From: UPXZ01 sp047974405
Lineage (GTDB): Bacteria > Bacteroidota > Bacteroidia > Bacteroidales > Paludibacteraceae
Assembly: GCA_047974405.1 (NCBI GenBank)
Contig: JBKECI010000080.1
Coordinates: 1-23,818, forward strand
Reading direction: 5' to 3'
DNA length: 23,818 bases
The notes under the pieces were generated by a model that searched no databases, was not told the DNA's origin, and saw nothing but the letters and a program-made list of their open reading frames with translations. The translations under genes were made by a program, and so were the position numbers. Of this stretch, positions 7,631 through 16,500 are shown piece by piece. Every line of letters starts with the position of its first letter. The first letter of the stretch is position 1.

Positions 7631-9640
7631 ATGGAAAAAATAGTAATCGTTGGAGGTGTTGCCGCTGGAGCAACGGCAGCTGCTAAAGTAAGAAGAATTT
7701 CGTCCGAAGCTCAAATAACCGTACTGGAAGCCGGACCCGATATTTCGTTTGCTAACTGTGGCTTACCCTATTATATTGGTGGAGATATCAAGAGTCGATC
7801 AAAACTGATTTTGCAAAGCCCGGAGAGTTTCAAAGTTCAATACAACGTAGATGTATTCACACACATACTCGTTACATCCATCGACCGCAATGCGCACGTG
7901 CTGAAAGCCAAAGATATAAGAAGCGGCGAACCCAAAGAATTTGAATATACCAAGTTGATTTTGGCACAAGGTGGACGCCCCATCAAACCAACCTTTCCCG
8001 GCGCTGATTCGCAACACGTTTTTACACTGTGGACGTTGGAAGATATGGATAAAATCGACTATTTTATTGAAGAAAAAAAACCGCGTACTGCCGTAGTAGT
8101 GGGTGGTGGATTTATCGGATTGGAAATGGTCGAAGCGCTTACGAAACGCGGTATTCAAGTGAGCGTAGTGGAGATGATGTCACACGTGATGAGCGTATTG
8201 GATGCGGAGAATGCTGGATTTATCGAACGTGAAATGCTGGCACACGGAGTAGGGTTGCATACATCAACAGGCGTAACCAATATATTTTCAAAAAGTGTGA
8301 AATTGGATAACGGTAAAGAAATTGATGCGGACATGGTACTGCTATCTATCGGAGTGCGTCCGACATTGCAGTTGGCGATAGAAAGCGGATTAGAGTTGGG
8401 CAAATCCGGCGGACTGCTCGTGAATGAATATCTACAAACGTCCGATCCAGACATTTTTGCAGCAGGTGATATGGTGGAAATTGAACATCGAGTATCTGGT
8501 GCTAAAGTGCGTATTCCGCTTGCCGGGCCTGCAAACCGTCAAGGGAGAATCGCCGCCGAAAATATTTTAGGAGGAAAACACCCCTACAAAGGTTCAATCG
8601 GAACATCCATCGTGAGGGTATTTGACGCGGTTGCCGGAATTACCGGACTGTCGCTCAAGCAAGCTCGAAAAGCCGGAATCATAGCAGGGGCGGTTGTTGT
8701 TCATAAAGAACACCATACGAGTTACTATCCCGGTGCGGAACCTGTTACCGTGCAGTTGGTTTTCAATCGGGAAACCGGAGTGGTCTTGGGAGGGCAAACG
8801 TGTGGATACAAGGGCACTGACCGTCGATTGGATATAATTGCTATGGCTGTGGCAAATCAGCTTACCGTTAGTGATTTGGCAGATATGGATTTTGCCTATT
8901 CTCCGCCGTTGGGGACAGCAAACGATGCGGTTAATATGGCGGCTTATGTTGCCGAAAATAAAATTTCGGGATTTAGTCCTTCGGTAACAGCCGCAGAGTT
9001 GGATAAGTTTGTCGAGGATAAGTCTCCCCTATATATTGATATGAGGGATGTTTTTGCTTTCGAAAAGTCGCATATACAAGGGGCATTACATCTTCCATTG
9101 GAAATTTTTTCCGATAAAATGGACAAACTTTCTAAAGATCGTCCCATTATTCTCTACTGCGAATCGGGGAAAGTATCGCATCAAGCGCTGCGAATGCTTG
9201 TAGGCGCGGGATTTGGTGATGTAACCAACATCTCCGGCGGGCATACCTCACTACAACGGCACAAGTTGGCGGTTGATTTTAGAAATATCCGGTTGGAACT
9301 GTTGCCGATAGAGGAAAAATCGGTCGGGAAATCTGATAAAACCAAAGAAGAACAAGAAGAAAAACAAGAGACGATTGATACTACTCTGCCCATGGTAATT
9401 GATGTTCGTACTCCGGAGGAGTTTGCTTACGGTGCGTACCCCGATGCTTTAAACATCCCACTTGATGAATTGACAATCCGGTATGGCACCGAAATCGGTA
9501 ATAATCTGAATCGAGATGTAACTGTGTATTGTGCTTCGGGAGCGCGTTCTGCATATGCCCAGCGTATGTTGATGCAATTGGGCTATACCAATGTGAAAAA
9601 TGGGGGTGGACTGATGCAGATGATGATGCGGCGTAGATAA
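7631..9640 (+). CDS. CoA-disulfide/polysulfide reductase-like flavoprotein with two rhodanese domains
   Basis: A 669-aa cytoplasmic FAD/NAD(P)H oxidoreductase. FAD-binding GGVAAGATAA at 8-17. The single redox Cys43 in FANCGLPYYIGG is at the position known from CoA-disulfide reductase. NAD(P)-binding VVGGGFIGLEM is near 157, the second FAD motif is IFAAGD, and a dimerisation domain extends to about 445. Then comes rhodanese 1 (about 453-545, active loop CESGKVS, Cys510), a charged linker rich in K and E (about 560-583) and rhodanese 2 (about 586-669, CASGARS, Cys634). Relatives with one rhodanese reduce CoA persulfide, CoA disulfide or polysulfide, the rhodanese carrying sulfane sulfur to the flavin site. 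Two rhodaneses, each with its cysteine, suggest a relay. It is followed by an SQR-like gene, so a role in sulfide or polysulfide turnover is inferred. The exact substrate cannot be read from the sequence. Confidence 0.88.
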   Translation: MEKIVIVGGVAAGATAAAKVRRISSEAQITVLEAGPDISFANCGLPYYIGGDIKSRSKLILQSPESFKVQYNVDVFTHILVTSIDRNAHVLKAKDIRSGEPKEFEYTKLILAQGGRPIKPTFPGADSQHVFTLWTLEDMDKIDYFIEEKKPRTAVVVGGGFIGLEMVEALTKRGIQVSVVEMMSHVMSVLDAENAGFIEREMLAHGVGLHTSTGVTNIFSKSVKLDNGKEIDADMVLLSIGVRPTLQLAIESGLELGKSGGLLVNEYLQTSDPDIFAAGDMVEIEHRVSGAKVRIPLAGPANRQGRIAAENILGGKHPYKGSIGTSIVRVFDAVAGITGLSLKQARKAGIIAGAVVVHKEHHTSYYPGAEPVTVQLVFNRETGVVLGGQTCGYKGTDRRLDIIAMAVANQLTVSDLADMDFAYSPPLGTANDAVNMAAYVAENKISGFSPSVTAAELDKFVEDKSPLYIDMRDVFAFEKSHIQGALHLPLEIFSDKMDKLSKDRPIILYCESGKVSHQALRMLVGAGFGDVTNISGGHTSLQRHKLAVDFRNIRLELLPIEEKSVGKSDKTKEEQEEKQETIDTTLPMVIDVRTPEEFAYGAYPDALNIPLDELTIRYGTEIGNNLNRDVTVYCASGARSAYAQRMLMQLGYTNVKNGGGLMQMMMRRR

Positions 9641-9756
9641 TTTTACAAAGTAAAAATTGAATGGTAAAAAATGCGATGTAAAGCAACTCGTACACACAAG
9701 GAAAAGATTAATCACGTATTCTCCATTGCAATATGAATAAAAAAGGATTAAAACAA

Positions 9757-10917
9757 ATGAAGAAAGTACTCATTCTTGGAGGTGGATTCGCAGGAGTACA
9801 GGCTGCCATAGAATTACAAAAAAGCAAGCAGTTTAATGTAACATTGGTCTCAGACAGGGATTACCTCTATCTTTACCCCATATCCATATGGATACCGATA
9901 CACGGCATTAGCGATAAAAAAGTAAAACTTCCGCTTGAGAGAATTGCTCAAAAGCACGGGTTCGAAGTGGTGATTGATAAAGTTACGGGGATAAAAGCAT
10001 CTAAAAATCTGGTAATATGTGATTCCCAAATATTCATCTATGACTATCTGATAGTGGCTTTTGGAGCTGATAAAGTGCAGATAAAAGGAATGGAGCATAC
10101 CATGACTATTTGTGGGAAACCCGAACAAACACTGCTGCTTCGAGATAAGTTAGACACTTTAGTTGCAAAAGGGAGTGGGAAGATAGCGGTTGGGTTTGGC
10201 GGAAATCCAAAAGACAAATCAAGTGTGCGCGGAGGACCAGCATTTGAACTGATTTTCAATATAAATCATTATTTGATAAAAAAGGGCATTCGCGAACATT
10301 TTGAACTGACGATGTTTGCTCCTATGGAACAGCCGGGCATCCGTATGGGAAAAAAAGCCTCAGAGTTAAATTATAAAATGATGCGAGCCAAAAAAATATC
10401 AGAATGCTATGGTAAAAAGATAGGCGAATTTACAGTCGATGGGGTAATTTTTGAAGATGGATCAAAAATAGAGACCGATATCACAGTATTCGTTTCAGCC
10501 GGAACAGGATCGGCGATATTGAGAAATACAGATTTAACTCTTTCCGAAGCCGGTTTTGTTCGTATCAATAATTTTACACAAACAGTTGATTTTCCCAATG
10601 TATTTGCCATTGGCGATGCGGCAGCTCTGGAAGGAGCAGACTGGATTGCCAAGCAAGGACATCTCGCCGAAACAATGGGAAATATAACGGCGCATAACAT
10701 TTGTGAAATCGACAACAAAACCAACAATTTGAAAGGCTATAAGGAATATTTGAAAATACTTTGTGTGATGGATAATGGTAATGGAGCTGCTTTTGTATAT
10801 CGTGATAACAAAAAAGAGATATTGATACCGATGCCCGTTGTAGGACATTGGATGAAACAAGGCTGGGGGCTGTACTCCAAATGGACAAAATTGAAATATA
10901 TGCCTAAAATTGTGTAA
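9757..10917 (+). CDS. Sulfide:quinone oxidoreductase-like FAD protein
   Basis: A 386-aa flavoprotein (MKKVLILGGGFAG start) of the SQR/NDH-2 superfamily, probably membrane-associated and reducing quinone. Visible are the FAD motif GGGFAGVQA, the LIVAFGAD segment and the second FAD motif VFAIGDAA. Two cysteines fall where the redox pair of SQR is expected: one in TMTICGKPEQ and one in ILCVMDNGNGAAF (residues 119 and 336 from this start). This favours sulfide over NADH as donor. The frame is also open from an ATG at 9733. I prefer 9757 because AAAGGA lies about 9 bases ahead of it and family members start with MKKVLILGGG. It follows the tandem-rhodanese flavoprotein by 116 bases in the same direction and probably shares its promoter. 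The alternative is an NDH-2-like enzyme of other specificity. Confidence 0.8.
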   Translation: MKKVLILGGGFAGVQAAIELQKSKQFNVTLVSDRDYLYLYPISIWIPIHGISDKKVKLPLERIAQKHGFEVVIDKVTGIKASKNLVICDSQIFIYDYLIVAFGADKVQIKGMEHTMTICGKPEQTLLLRDKLDTLVAKGSGKIAVGFGGNPKDKSSVRGGPAFELIFNINHYLIKKGIREHFELTMFAPMEQPGIRMGKKASELNYKMMRAKKISECYGKKIGEFTVDGVIFEDGSKIETDITVFVSAGTGSAILRNTDLTLSEAGFVRINNFTQTVDFPNVFAIGDAAALEGADWIAKQGHLAETMGNITAHNICEIDNKTNNLKGYKEYLKILCVMDNGNGAAFVYRDNKKEILIPMPVVGHWMKQGWGLYSKWTKLKYMPKIV

Positions 10918-10979
10918 ATTAAGAACAGAAGGCTTTATTGTTTTGGTGATCAGCTTAAATTTCCGTATAAATACAAAGA

Positions 10980-11013
10980 GAGGCTGCCTCTCATCAGGGC
11001 AACCTCCTTTTTT
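10980..11013. terminator. Convergent terminator between the SQR-like gene and peroxiredoxin
   Basis: A 9-bp stem (10980-10988 with 10998-11006, GAGGCTGCC / GGCAACCTC) and a 9-base loop, followed on the plus strand by CTTTTTT. The one non-Watson-Crick position is C.A in the plus-strand RNA but a G.U pair in the minus-strand RNA. It therefore can act for both converging genes, with the better T-run for the plus strand. Confidence 0.72.
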
Positions 11014-11031
11014 GACGACAATAAAAGTCGT

Positions 11032-11658
11032 TTAGTGCTGTGATAAATAATTCGATACGCCTTCTTGAGTCGGTTTCATCGCTTTTTCCCCTTTTTTCCA
11101 GTTTGCGGGGCACACTTCGCCATATTCTTCGGTAAATTGAAGTGCATCCAACACACGGATAACCTCTTCTACATTACGTCCAAGTGGCATATCGTTTACT
11201 ACCTGATGGCGTACAATACCTTCTTTGTCTATTAAAAACAGCCCGCGATATGCCTGAGCTACCCCTTTGAATGCAACTTCTCCTTCTTCGTCGTACACTT
11301 CTTCGCCAGCCAACACATCATATGCTCTTGACACCATCAAATTTTGGTCTGAATACAAAGGATATTTTACCCCTTGGATACCTCCTTGATTTTGGGGAGT
11401 TTGAAGCCATTTCCAATGTGAAAATTCAGAGTCGGTAGATGCTCCTATCACTACCGTGTTACGTGACTCAAACTCTTGAATTTTTTCTTGAAAAGCGATT
11501 AATTCGGTGGGGCAAACAAACGTGAAGTCTGCCGGATAAAAGAAAAATACAACATATTTTCCTTTGTACTGTTCTATCGAAAAGTTATCAACTATTTCGC
11601 TGCCGTTAATGACGGCTTTTCCTGCTACTTCAGGAGCTTTTTTTCCTACTAATACCAT
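11032..11658 (-). CDS. Typical 2-Cys peroxiredoxin (AhpC/Prx family)
   Basis: A 208-aa cytoplasmic thiol peroxidase that reduces hydrogen peroxide, organic peroxides or peroxynitrite. The peroxidatic Cys49 sits in FYPADFTFVCPTE and the resolving Cys183 in GEVCPANW, so it should cycle through an intersubunit disulfide. Arg and Trp/Thr residues around STDSEFSHWKW fit the active site. Compared with E. coli AhpC (187 aa) it is about 20 residues longer, with an acidic insertion around AGEEVYDEEGEVAFKG, as seen in other Bacteroidota Prx proteins. No ahpF is next to it. The 108 bases upstream contain no full TAnnTTTG box that I can see. It converges with the SQR-like gene and lies downstream of ispF in the same direction, but a promoter of its own is likely given the gap. 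Confidence 0.93.
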   Translation of the reverse strand: MVLVGKKAPEVAGKAVINGSEIVDNFSIEQYKGKYVVFFFYPADFTFVCPTELIAFQEKIQEFESRNTVVIGASTDSEFSHWKWLQTPQNQGGIQGVKYPLYSDQNLMVSRAYDVLAGEEVYDEEGEVAFKGVAQAYRGLFLIDKEGIVRHQVVNDMPLGRNVEEVIRVLDALQFTEEYGEVCPANWKKGEKAMKPTQEGVSNYLSQH

Positions 11659-11766
11659 AAGTCTATTATTTTTTAATTGTTATTGATTGTTAATTGCTAA
11701 TTATTAAAAAGCATTATAATATAACAAACATTGACCCCGTTTGTTGAGACGAAAAAGGATAATTGA

Positions 11767-12246
11767 TTATTTTTTTTCTATCAAAACGGTTGCATATGCG
11801 GCAATTCCCTCTTTTTTACCCACAAATCCTAATTTTTCAGTAGTGGTTGCTTTTATGGAAATGGTGTCGAGGCTTACTCCCATAACTCTTGCCATAGTAA
11901 GCTGCATTTGCGGTATGTGAGAGTTTAGTTTTGGCTGTTCGGCACAGATAGTGCAGTCGGCATTTACAAATTCGTAGTTTTTCTCTCGAAGCAAATTTAT
12001 CGTCTCTGAGAGTAGTATTTTGCTATCGATATTTTTATATTGTATGTCGGTATCGGGAAAGTTGTACCCGATGTCCCGTAAGTTGGCAGCGCCAAGTAGC
12101 GCGTCGCATAGTGCATGTATCAGTACATCGGCATCGGAATGTCCTTGCAGTCCAAGTTTATATTCAATTTTTATACCTCCTATCCAAAGTTCTCTATTGG
12201 ACACAAAGGCATGAACGTCATAGCCAAATCCTATTCTTAATTTCAT
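11767..12246 (-). CDS. ispF: 2-C-methyl-D-erythritol 2,4-cyclodiphosphate synthase IspF
   Basis: IspF catalyses the fifth step of the MEP isoprenoid pathway, turning CDP-methylerythritol 2-phosphate into the cyclic diphosphate with release of CMP. The active form is a cytoplasmic trimer. Metal ligands are visible as Asp10 and His12 (GYDVHAF) and His44 (VLIHALCDALLGA); GHSDAD at 35-40 and TTTEKLGFVGKKEG near the C-terminus are the other family marks. 159 aa is the normal length. It lies 125 bases after porV in the same direction, but a terminator stands between them, so it may depend on read-through or on a promoter in the short gap. Its placement next to porV has no biochemical logic that I can see. 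Confidence 0.97.
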   Translation of the reverse strand: MKLRIGFGYDVHAFVSNRELWIGGIKIEYKLGLQGHSDADVLIHALCDALLGAANLRDIGYNFPDTDIQYKNIDSKILLSETINLLREKNYEFVNADCTICAEQPKLNSHIPQMQLTMARVMGVSLDTISIKATTTEKLGFVGKKEGIAAYATVLIEKK

Positions 12247-12292
12247 ATGCTGTATGATTTTTTCTTATTCTAATTCAAAAAGGGGACAACTC

Positions 12293-12340
12293 TCAAAAAA
12301 AGAAACGGTTGAATCTGCTTTGCGAGAAATTCAACCATTT
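12293..12340 (-). terminator. Terminator after porV
   Basis: On the minus strand AAATGGTTGAAT (12340-12329) pairs over 12 positions with ATTCAACCGTTT (12314-12303), one being T.G. The stem has a 14-base loop and is followed by CTTTTTTTGAG. It starts 32 bases beyond the porV stop and lies before ispF, so it should at least attenuate transcription into ispF. Confidence 0.72.
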
Positions 12341-12371
12341 CAAATAATACTGTTATCTTTATTTTCCTTAC

Positions 12372-13496
12372 TTATCTTGCCAACTCTTGTAATCCGGCCA
12401 AATCAAAACCTATTGAGAATCGTAAAGTTTGATCCAACGGATTGGATTGTGCTACGGAGATAACATAAGATGCGTCAAGTTGAAATACGTTCAGTTTGAA
12501 TCCCACTCCGGCAGTAAAGTATTTTCTATTTCCCTTGTACTGATTTTCATTGAAGTACCCCCCACGTACAAAAAATTGGTTATTGTAAGCATATTCGGCT
12601 CCTACCGACCACATAATCTCTTTCAACTCCTCTTTCATTCCACCGGGAGCATCGTTAAATGATTTGAAAATTCCGGTAATAGGAGCTATTTGGTAATAGT
12701 CGTCGGAAATGGTATCCGGTCTTGTTGGTACGAGCAGTTTGTTGATATCTGCGCTTATCGATATTTTGTTGTAATCGTCAAAAGGATAATCGTAAGAGGC
12801 TCCCAGTCGTAAGTTGGTAGGGATAAATAAGTTGTCTTGACCGTCATTGTAAGATATTTTTGAACCAATGTTGGAGATGTTTAGACCGAATGCGAGCTTG
12901 GAGTCGCCGGTTGCCATAGGTATAAGCGTGTTGTAATAGGTTGCAATATCGGCTGCAAAGGCATTGCCGGGGTTCATCTCTTCGCCACCCAACATTGAGG
13001 TGCCGTTATTAAGGTCGGAACGGATGTAGCGAAATGCTACGGCAGCTGACCATTTGTCTGAAAGCATACGCGAATAAGCGGCGTCAATAGCCATTTCATT
13101 AGGCATTGCATCAGCAAAAAAATTGCCAAATTCATCTGTCATAGCTATTTCACCCATAGAAAAATAACGCAAAGATCCACTCACAGCAGAGTATTCGTCA
13201 AATTTCCAATATCCGGCAAGATATCCTAAGTTGATGCCGCTTACCAACTTTCTCAACCAAGGGGTATAGGATACTGCAACTCCGGCAGGACTTTCCATAA
13301 AGGCATACTTTGCGGGGTTCCAAAACTGCGAATTAATGTCGGGGCTAGTAGCTGCTCCTACATCACCCATACCTCCTCCGCGTGAGTCGGGAGCAATTGA
13401 CAGGGATGGAACGGCTGTTATTATCGGATTATATTCTTGTGCTTGCGAAACAAAGGAGAGCAGTAAGATAATCAAAAAGAAACCGGTTTTTTTCAT
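12372..13496 (-). CDS. porV: T9SS outer-membrane protein PorV (LptO)
   Basis: A 374-aa member of the FadL-like PorV family. PorV is an outer-membrane barrel of the type IX secretion system. It collects CTD-bearing cargo and presents it to the sortase PorU. Signal peptide residues 1-19 (SFVSQA/QEYN), then the family start VPSLSIAPDSRGGGMGDVG, followed by SPDINSQFWNPAKYAFM, and barrel strands such as GVAVSYTPWLRKL and FGLNISNIGSKI. The last strand resembles LRFSIGFDL with a short tail. The order porU-porV is the same as in Porphyromonas gingivalis. The gap to porU is 84 bases, so the two are probably co-transcribed, with a terminator after porV. The length is normal for the family. Confidence 0.95.
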   Translation of the reverse strand: MKKTGFFLIILLLSFVSQAQEYNPIITAVPSLSIAPDSRGGGMGDVGAATSPDINSQFWNPAKYAFMESPAGVAVSYTPWLRKLVSGINLGYLAGYWKFDEYSAVSGSLRYFSMGEIAMTDEFGNFFADAMPNEMAIDAAYSRMLSDKWSAAVAFRYIRSDLNNGTSMLGGEEMNPGNAFAADIATYYNTLIPMATGDSKLAFGLNISNIGSKISYNDGQDNLFIPTNLRLGASYDYPFDDYNKISISADINKLLVPTRPDTISDDYYQIAPITGIFKSFNDAPGGMKEELKEIMWSVGAEYAYNNQFFVRGGYFNENQYKGNRKYFTAGVGFKLNVFQLDASYVISVAQSNPLDQTLRFSIGFDLAGLQELAR

Positions 13497-13580
13497 TTTT
13501 TCTTGTTTTATGTCTATATAAATAAGTCAATTTTCTTTATTGAAAATAATATCAGTATAAATAACGTTTTTATGTTTTTC

Positions 13581-16500
13581 TTATTGTGGAGTGGAAGATA
13601 TAATAATTTTATTTGCTTTTGAGGTGGCGGTACTGTTCGTTGTTTTTATGGATGCTTTGTATATATAAATTCCCTGTTGTACTTTGTTTCCAATCTGGTT
13701 TGTCAAATCCCAAACTAGGTTTTCAACCGTATTTTGTTTTTTTGTCCATATTTTTCTTCCGACTAGGTCATATATATCTATTGTTGTTTCCAATATGGTT
13801 TCTGGTCTGTCATGTTCTATCACAAATTTGGCTGCAACTTTTGCCGGATTAGGGTGCACACTTACTCCGAGTATATTGGGTGTCAATCCTTTGACAACTT
13901 CAAAGTCTAACGATGCCACGGAAGAGTTATTTAATAAATCCCAGATGTGGAATGTTAGCGTATGTTTTCCTTCGCTGAGTACAGGCAGTTTATATTGTAC
14001 GCCACCCGAAGTGTAATTGTTTGTCTCTGTAGTAAAGTATTCGTTAAGAGTATATGAAGTCAACGGGTTGTTGTCGATTACCAGACGTACATCGTGTCCG
14101 ATGCCACTACCTACTGTGTTTATGCCGTTTTCATCAAAAACATTAGCTATAAACAGTGGAGTTTCGTTAACTTTACTTCCTGAAACAAATCCTGGGTGGT
14201 TAAGATAGATAGCAAGAGTAGGACCAACGGTATCTGTGTAGTCGTAGTTTGTGTTTGCTCCACCTACAATAAAATTCTCGCAGTAGCCTTGTGCTTCTCT
14301 GGTGGAGTCGGATTCGCTTGCGTAATAATTTATTCTACCTGTTCCATAGTTGTATCTGATATCTTTCGGAACCATAAATTTGAGTATAAATTTGCCGTCC
14401 ACGATATTGGCTTTACCAGAGTAAAGTATGTTGGGGCGGTCGTTGTAGGTAAAAGCTCCTTCGTTATGGTTGTTGAGAGTAACTATTTGTTGATTCTTAT
14501 CATAGATAGCAACATCCAACATACCATTGAAGTCATGAATCAAATTTCCGTCTAAGTCTTGAATATGTCCGCTTATTGAATCTACCGACAATGCTTTGAT
14601 GGTATCGTTGCCCGAGATTGCCCGACCGTTTATCTCGTCTGTAGCAACGGTATAGTTTGTTGGGAAATTGAGTCGTACGGCAGGATCTCCCAGCAGTACA
14701 TAGGAGAGTTTGTTGGCATCACCCGTACTACTCAAATCGTTTTTGGAAAATCTGTTGGCATCCCCCAATCTAGTGGTGTGGCGTCCGCCTATTTTTTTGA
14801 ATAGGTTATATGAAAATGCCTTGTTCAGCATAAAGTTATTGCTGGAGTACACGGTTCTTGCAGCGGCAAAAATGCCTATCCCTCCACCTACAGGGTTGAG
14901 TAACACGTGTTCGCCTGCCGAAAGTTCCTTTTCGTCTATTACTACAAAATCGCAGGTTGCAGCTACCCAAAGAGGTAATTTCTTATTGTAAAGAGTCAAT
15001 ACATCCGAACTTGTTAATATCCGTTCATCGGTCCATCCGTAAGGACCGGCATGCCCGGTAAAATTAAGCATAAGCAACCCCGAATGGATAAGGCTGCTAA
15101 GTTTTGCTTTGGCTAACGGATACGAATCTCCGATTGCATTTTTCTCTTGCTTGTAGGCATCCAAATAAATTTTATCTATTTGGAACCCGCTATTGCTGTT
15201 GTATATCATTCTTGCTACACTATCTGCTTGAGACATATGAATGACTCCGTTACTGTCACCACCGTCATCTCCTACAAAACAGAGTTGGTTTTTCCATATC
15301 CCCTTTTCGGTATTATTCATATAGCCGATGGTTTTGTCAACCACCTCTTTGGCTTCTTGGGTAGTCAAAACGGTAAAACGCCCTATTCCTACATCTATCA
15401 AATCGCTTTTGATATTTGTGCTTTCTCCATCGTCCAGTAAACCAAAATAGTCGTCTGTAATGTAGGAGTTTACGCGGTGCAACGAGTTATCTGCTTGGTA
15501 GGTCATCAGCAAATTTTCACTCGAACTGTTTAGAATTTTTCGATTGTCGTAAGAACCGCGTCCAAAAAGCAATAGATATTTGGGCATATTTTGGGTGTCT
15601 CCAGTAGCAATGGCTCTATCATAGAGCATTTTGGTTACCCACCTGTAGGAGGTAGCATCGGGGGTTCCGGAAGAAAATTCGTTGTAAACCTGCTCTGTAG
15701 TAACTACATTGACAGACATGTTGTCAATTGTTCTGTGCGCATCAGCCAATCTGTTTGCTTCCGACAAAAAGGTGGGGTGGGTAATGATTAAAAATTCTGA
15801 CGGGGATAAAGCATGCAAGTTTTGATTGGAAACTGCTCCTTCTATAGAAGGTTGTGCAAATGTGCCGCTTGCCGTAGGATCAATAGCTACATATTGTTTG
15901 ATAACTTCGTTGGAGCCGATAAACTCTAATGTACTACCCAATTTAGTTGTTTCTATCTTTTTTATATTGACAGGGTCTGTGATATCCCAAATCTGTATAT
16001 TATTGTTTGCTCCGCTCAGTTGGTAGCGAGAATAGCGTGTTGTGTTAATATTATCGATATTTCTGAAAAACATAACATTGCCCGACATAATAAGTGATCT
16101 TCGAGCGTTTACTTCGATATAGTTTAAATAGCCTCGAGAAGTGTTGTTTGGTTTTATGTATCTGAGATTTACCATTAAATTGTCTGTGCTGGGGGTAAAC
16201 GCAAAATACGAATTGGTTCCTTTGCCGTATTCGTAGTAGTCGGAGGAGCCGAGTAAAGAAACCGTCTGAGGCTGTGTGTCGTTAAGAGAGAGAGTAAAAT
16301 TGGCGCTACTTGTCGAGGCCGACGCTACATCCACCCTTATTTTTGTGGTTTGGCTTTTAACTACATTGGGAAAGGGAAAAAGAAAATTGTAATTTAAAAT
16401 GTCGTTGAACAATTCGCCATAAAATGTTTTTCCCGATTGTATCAAACTGCTAAGTTCCTTTTCATGCACTTGATAGTCGATAAATTCATTTATATTTATA

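Noticed and set aside
11683..11708. Possible Rex box upstream of the peroxiredoxin (TTGTTAATTGCTAATTATT)
   Set aside because: Only the left half fits TTGTTAA-N4-TTAACAA; the right half has too few matching bases in a very AT-rich context.
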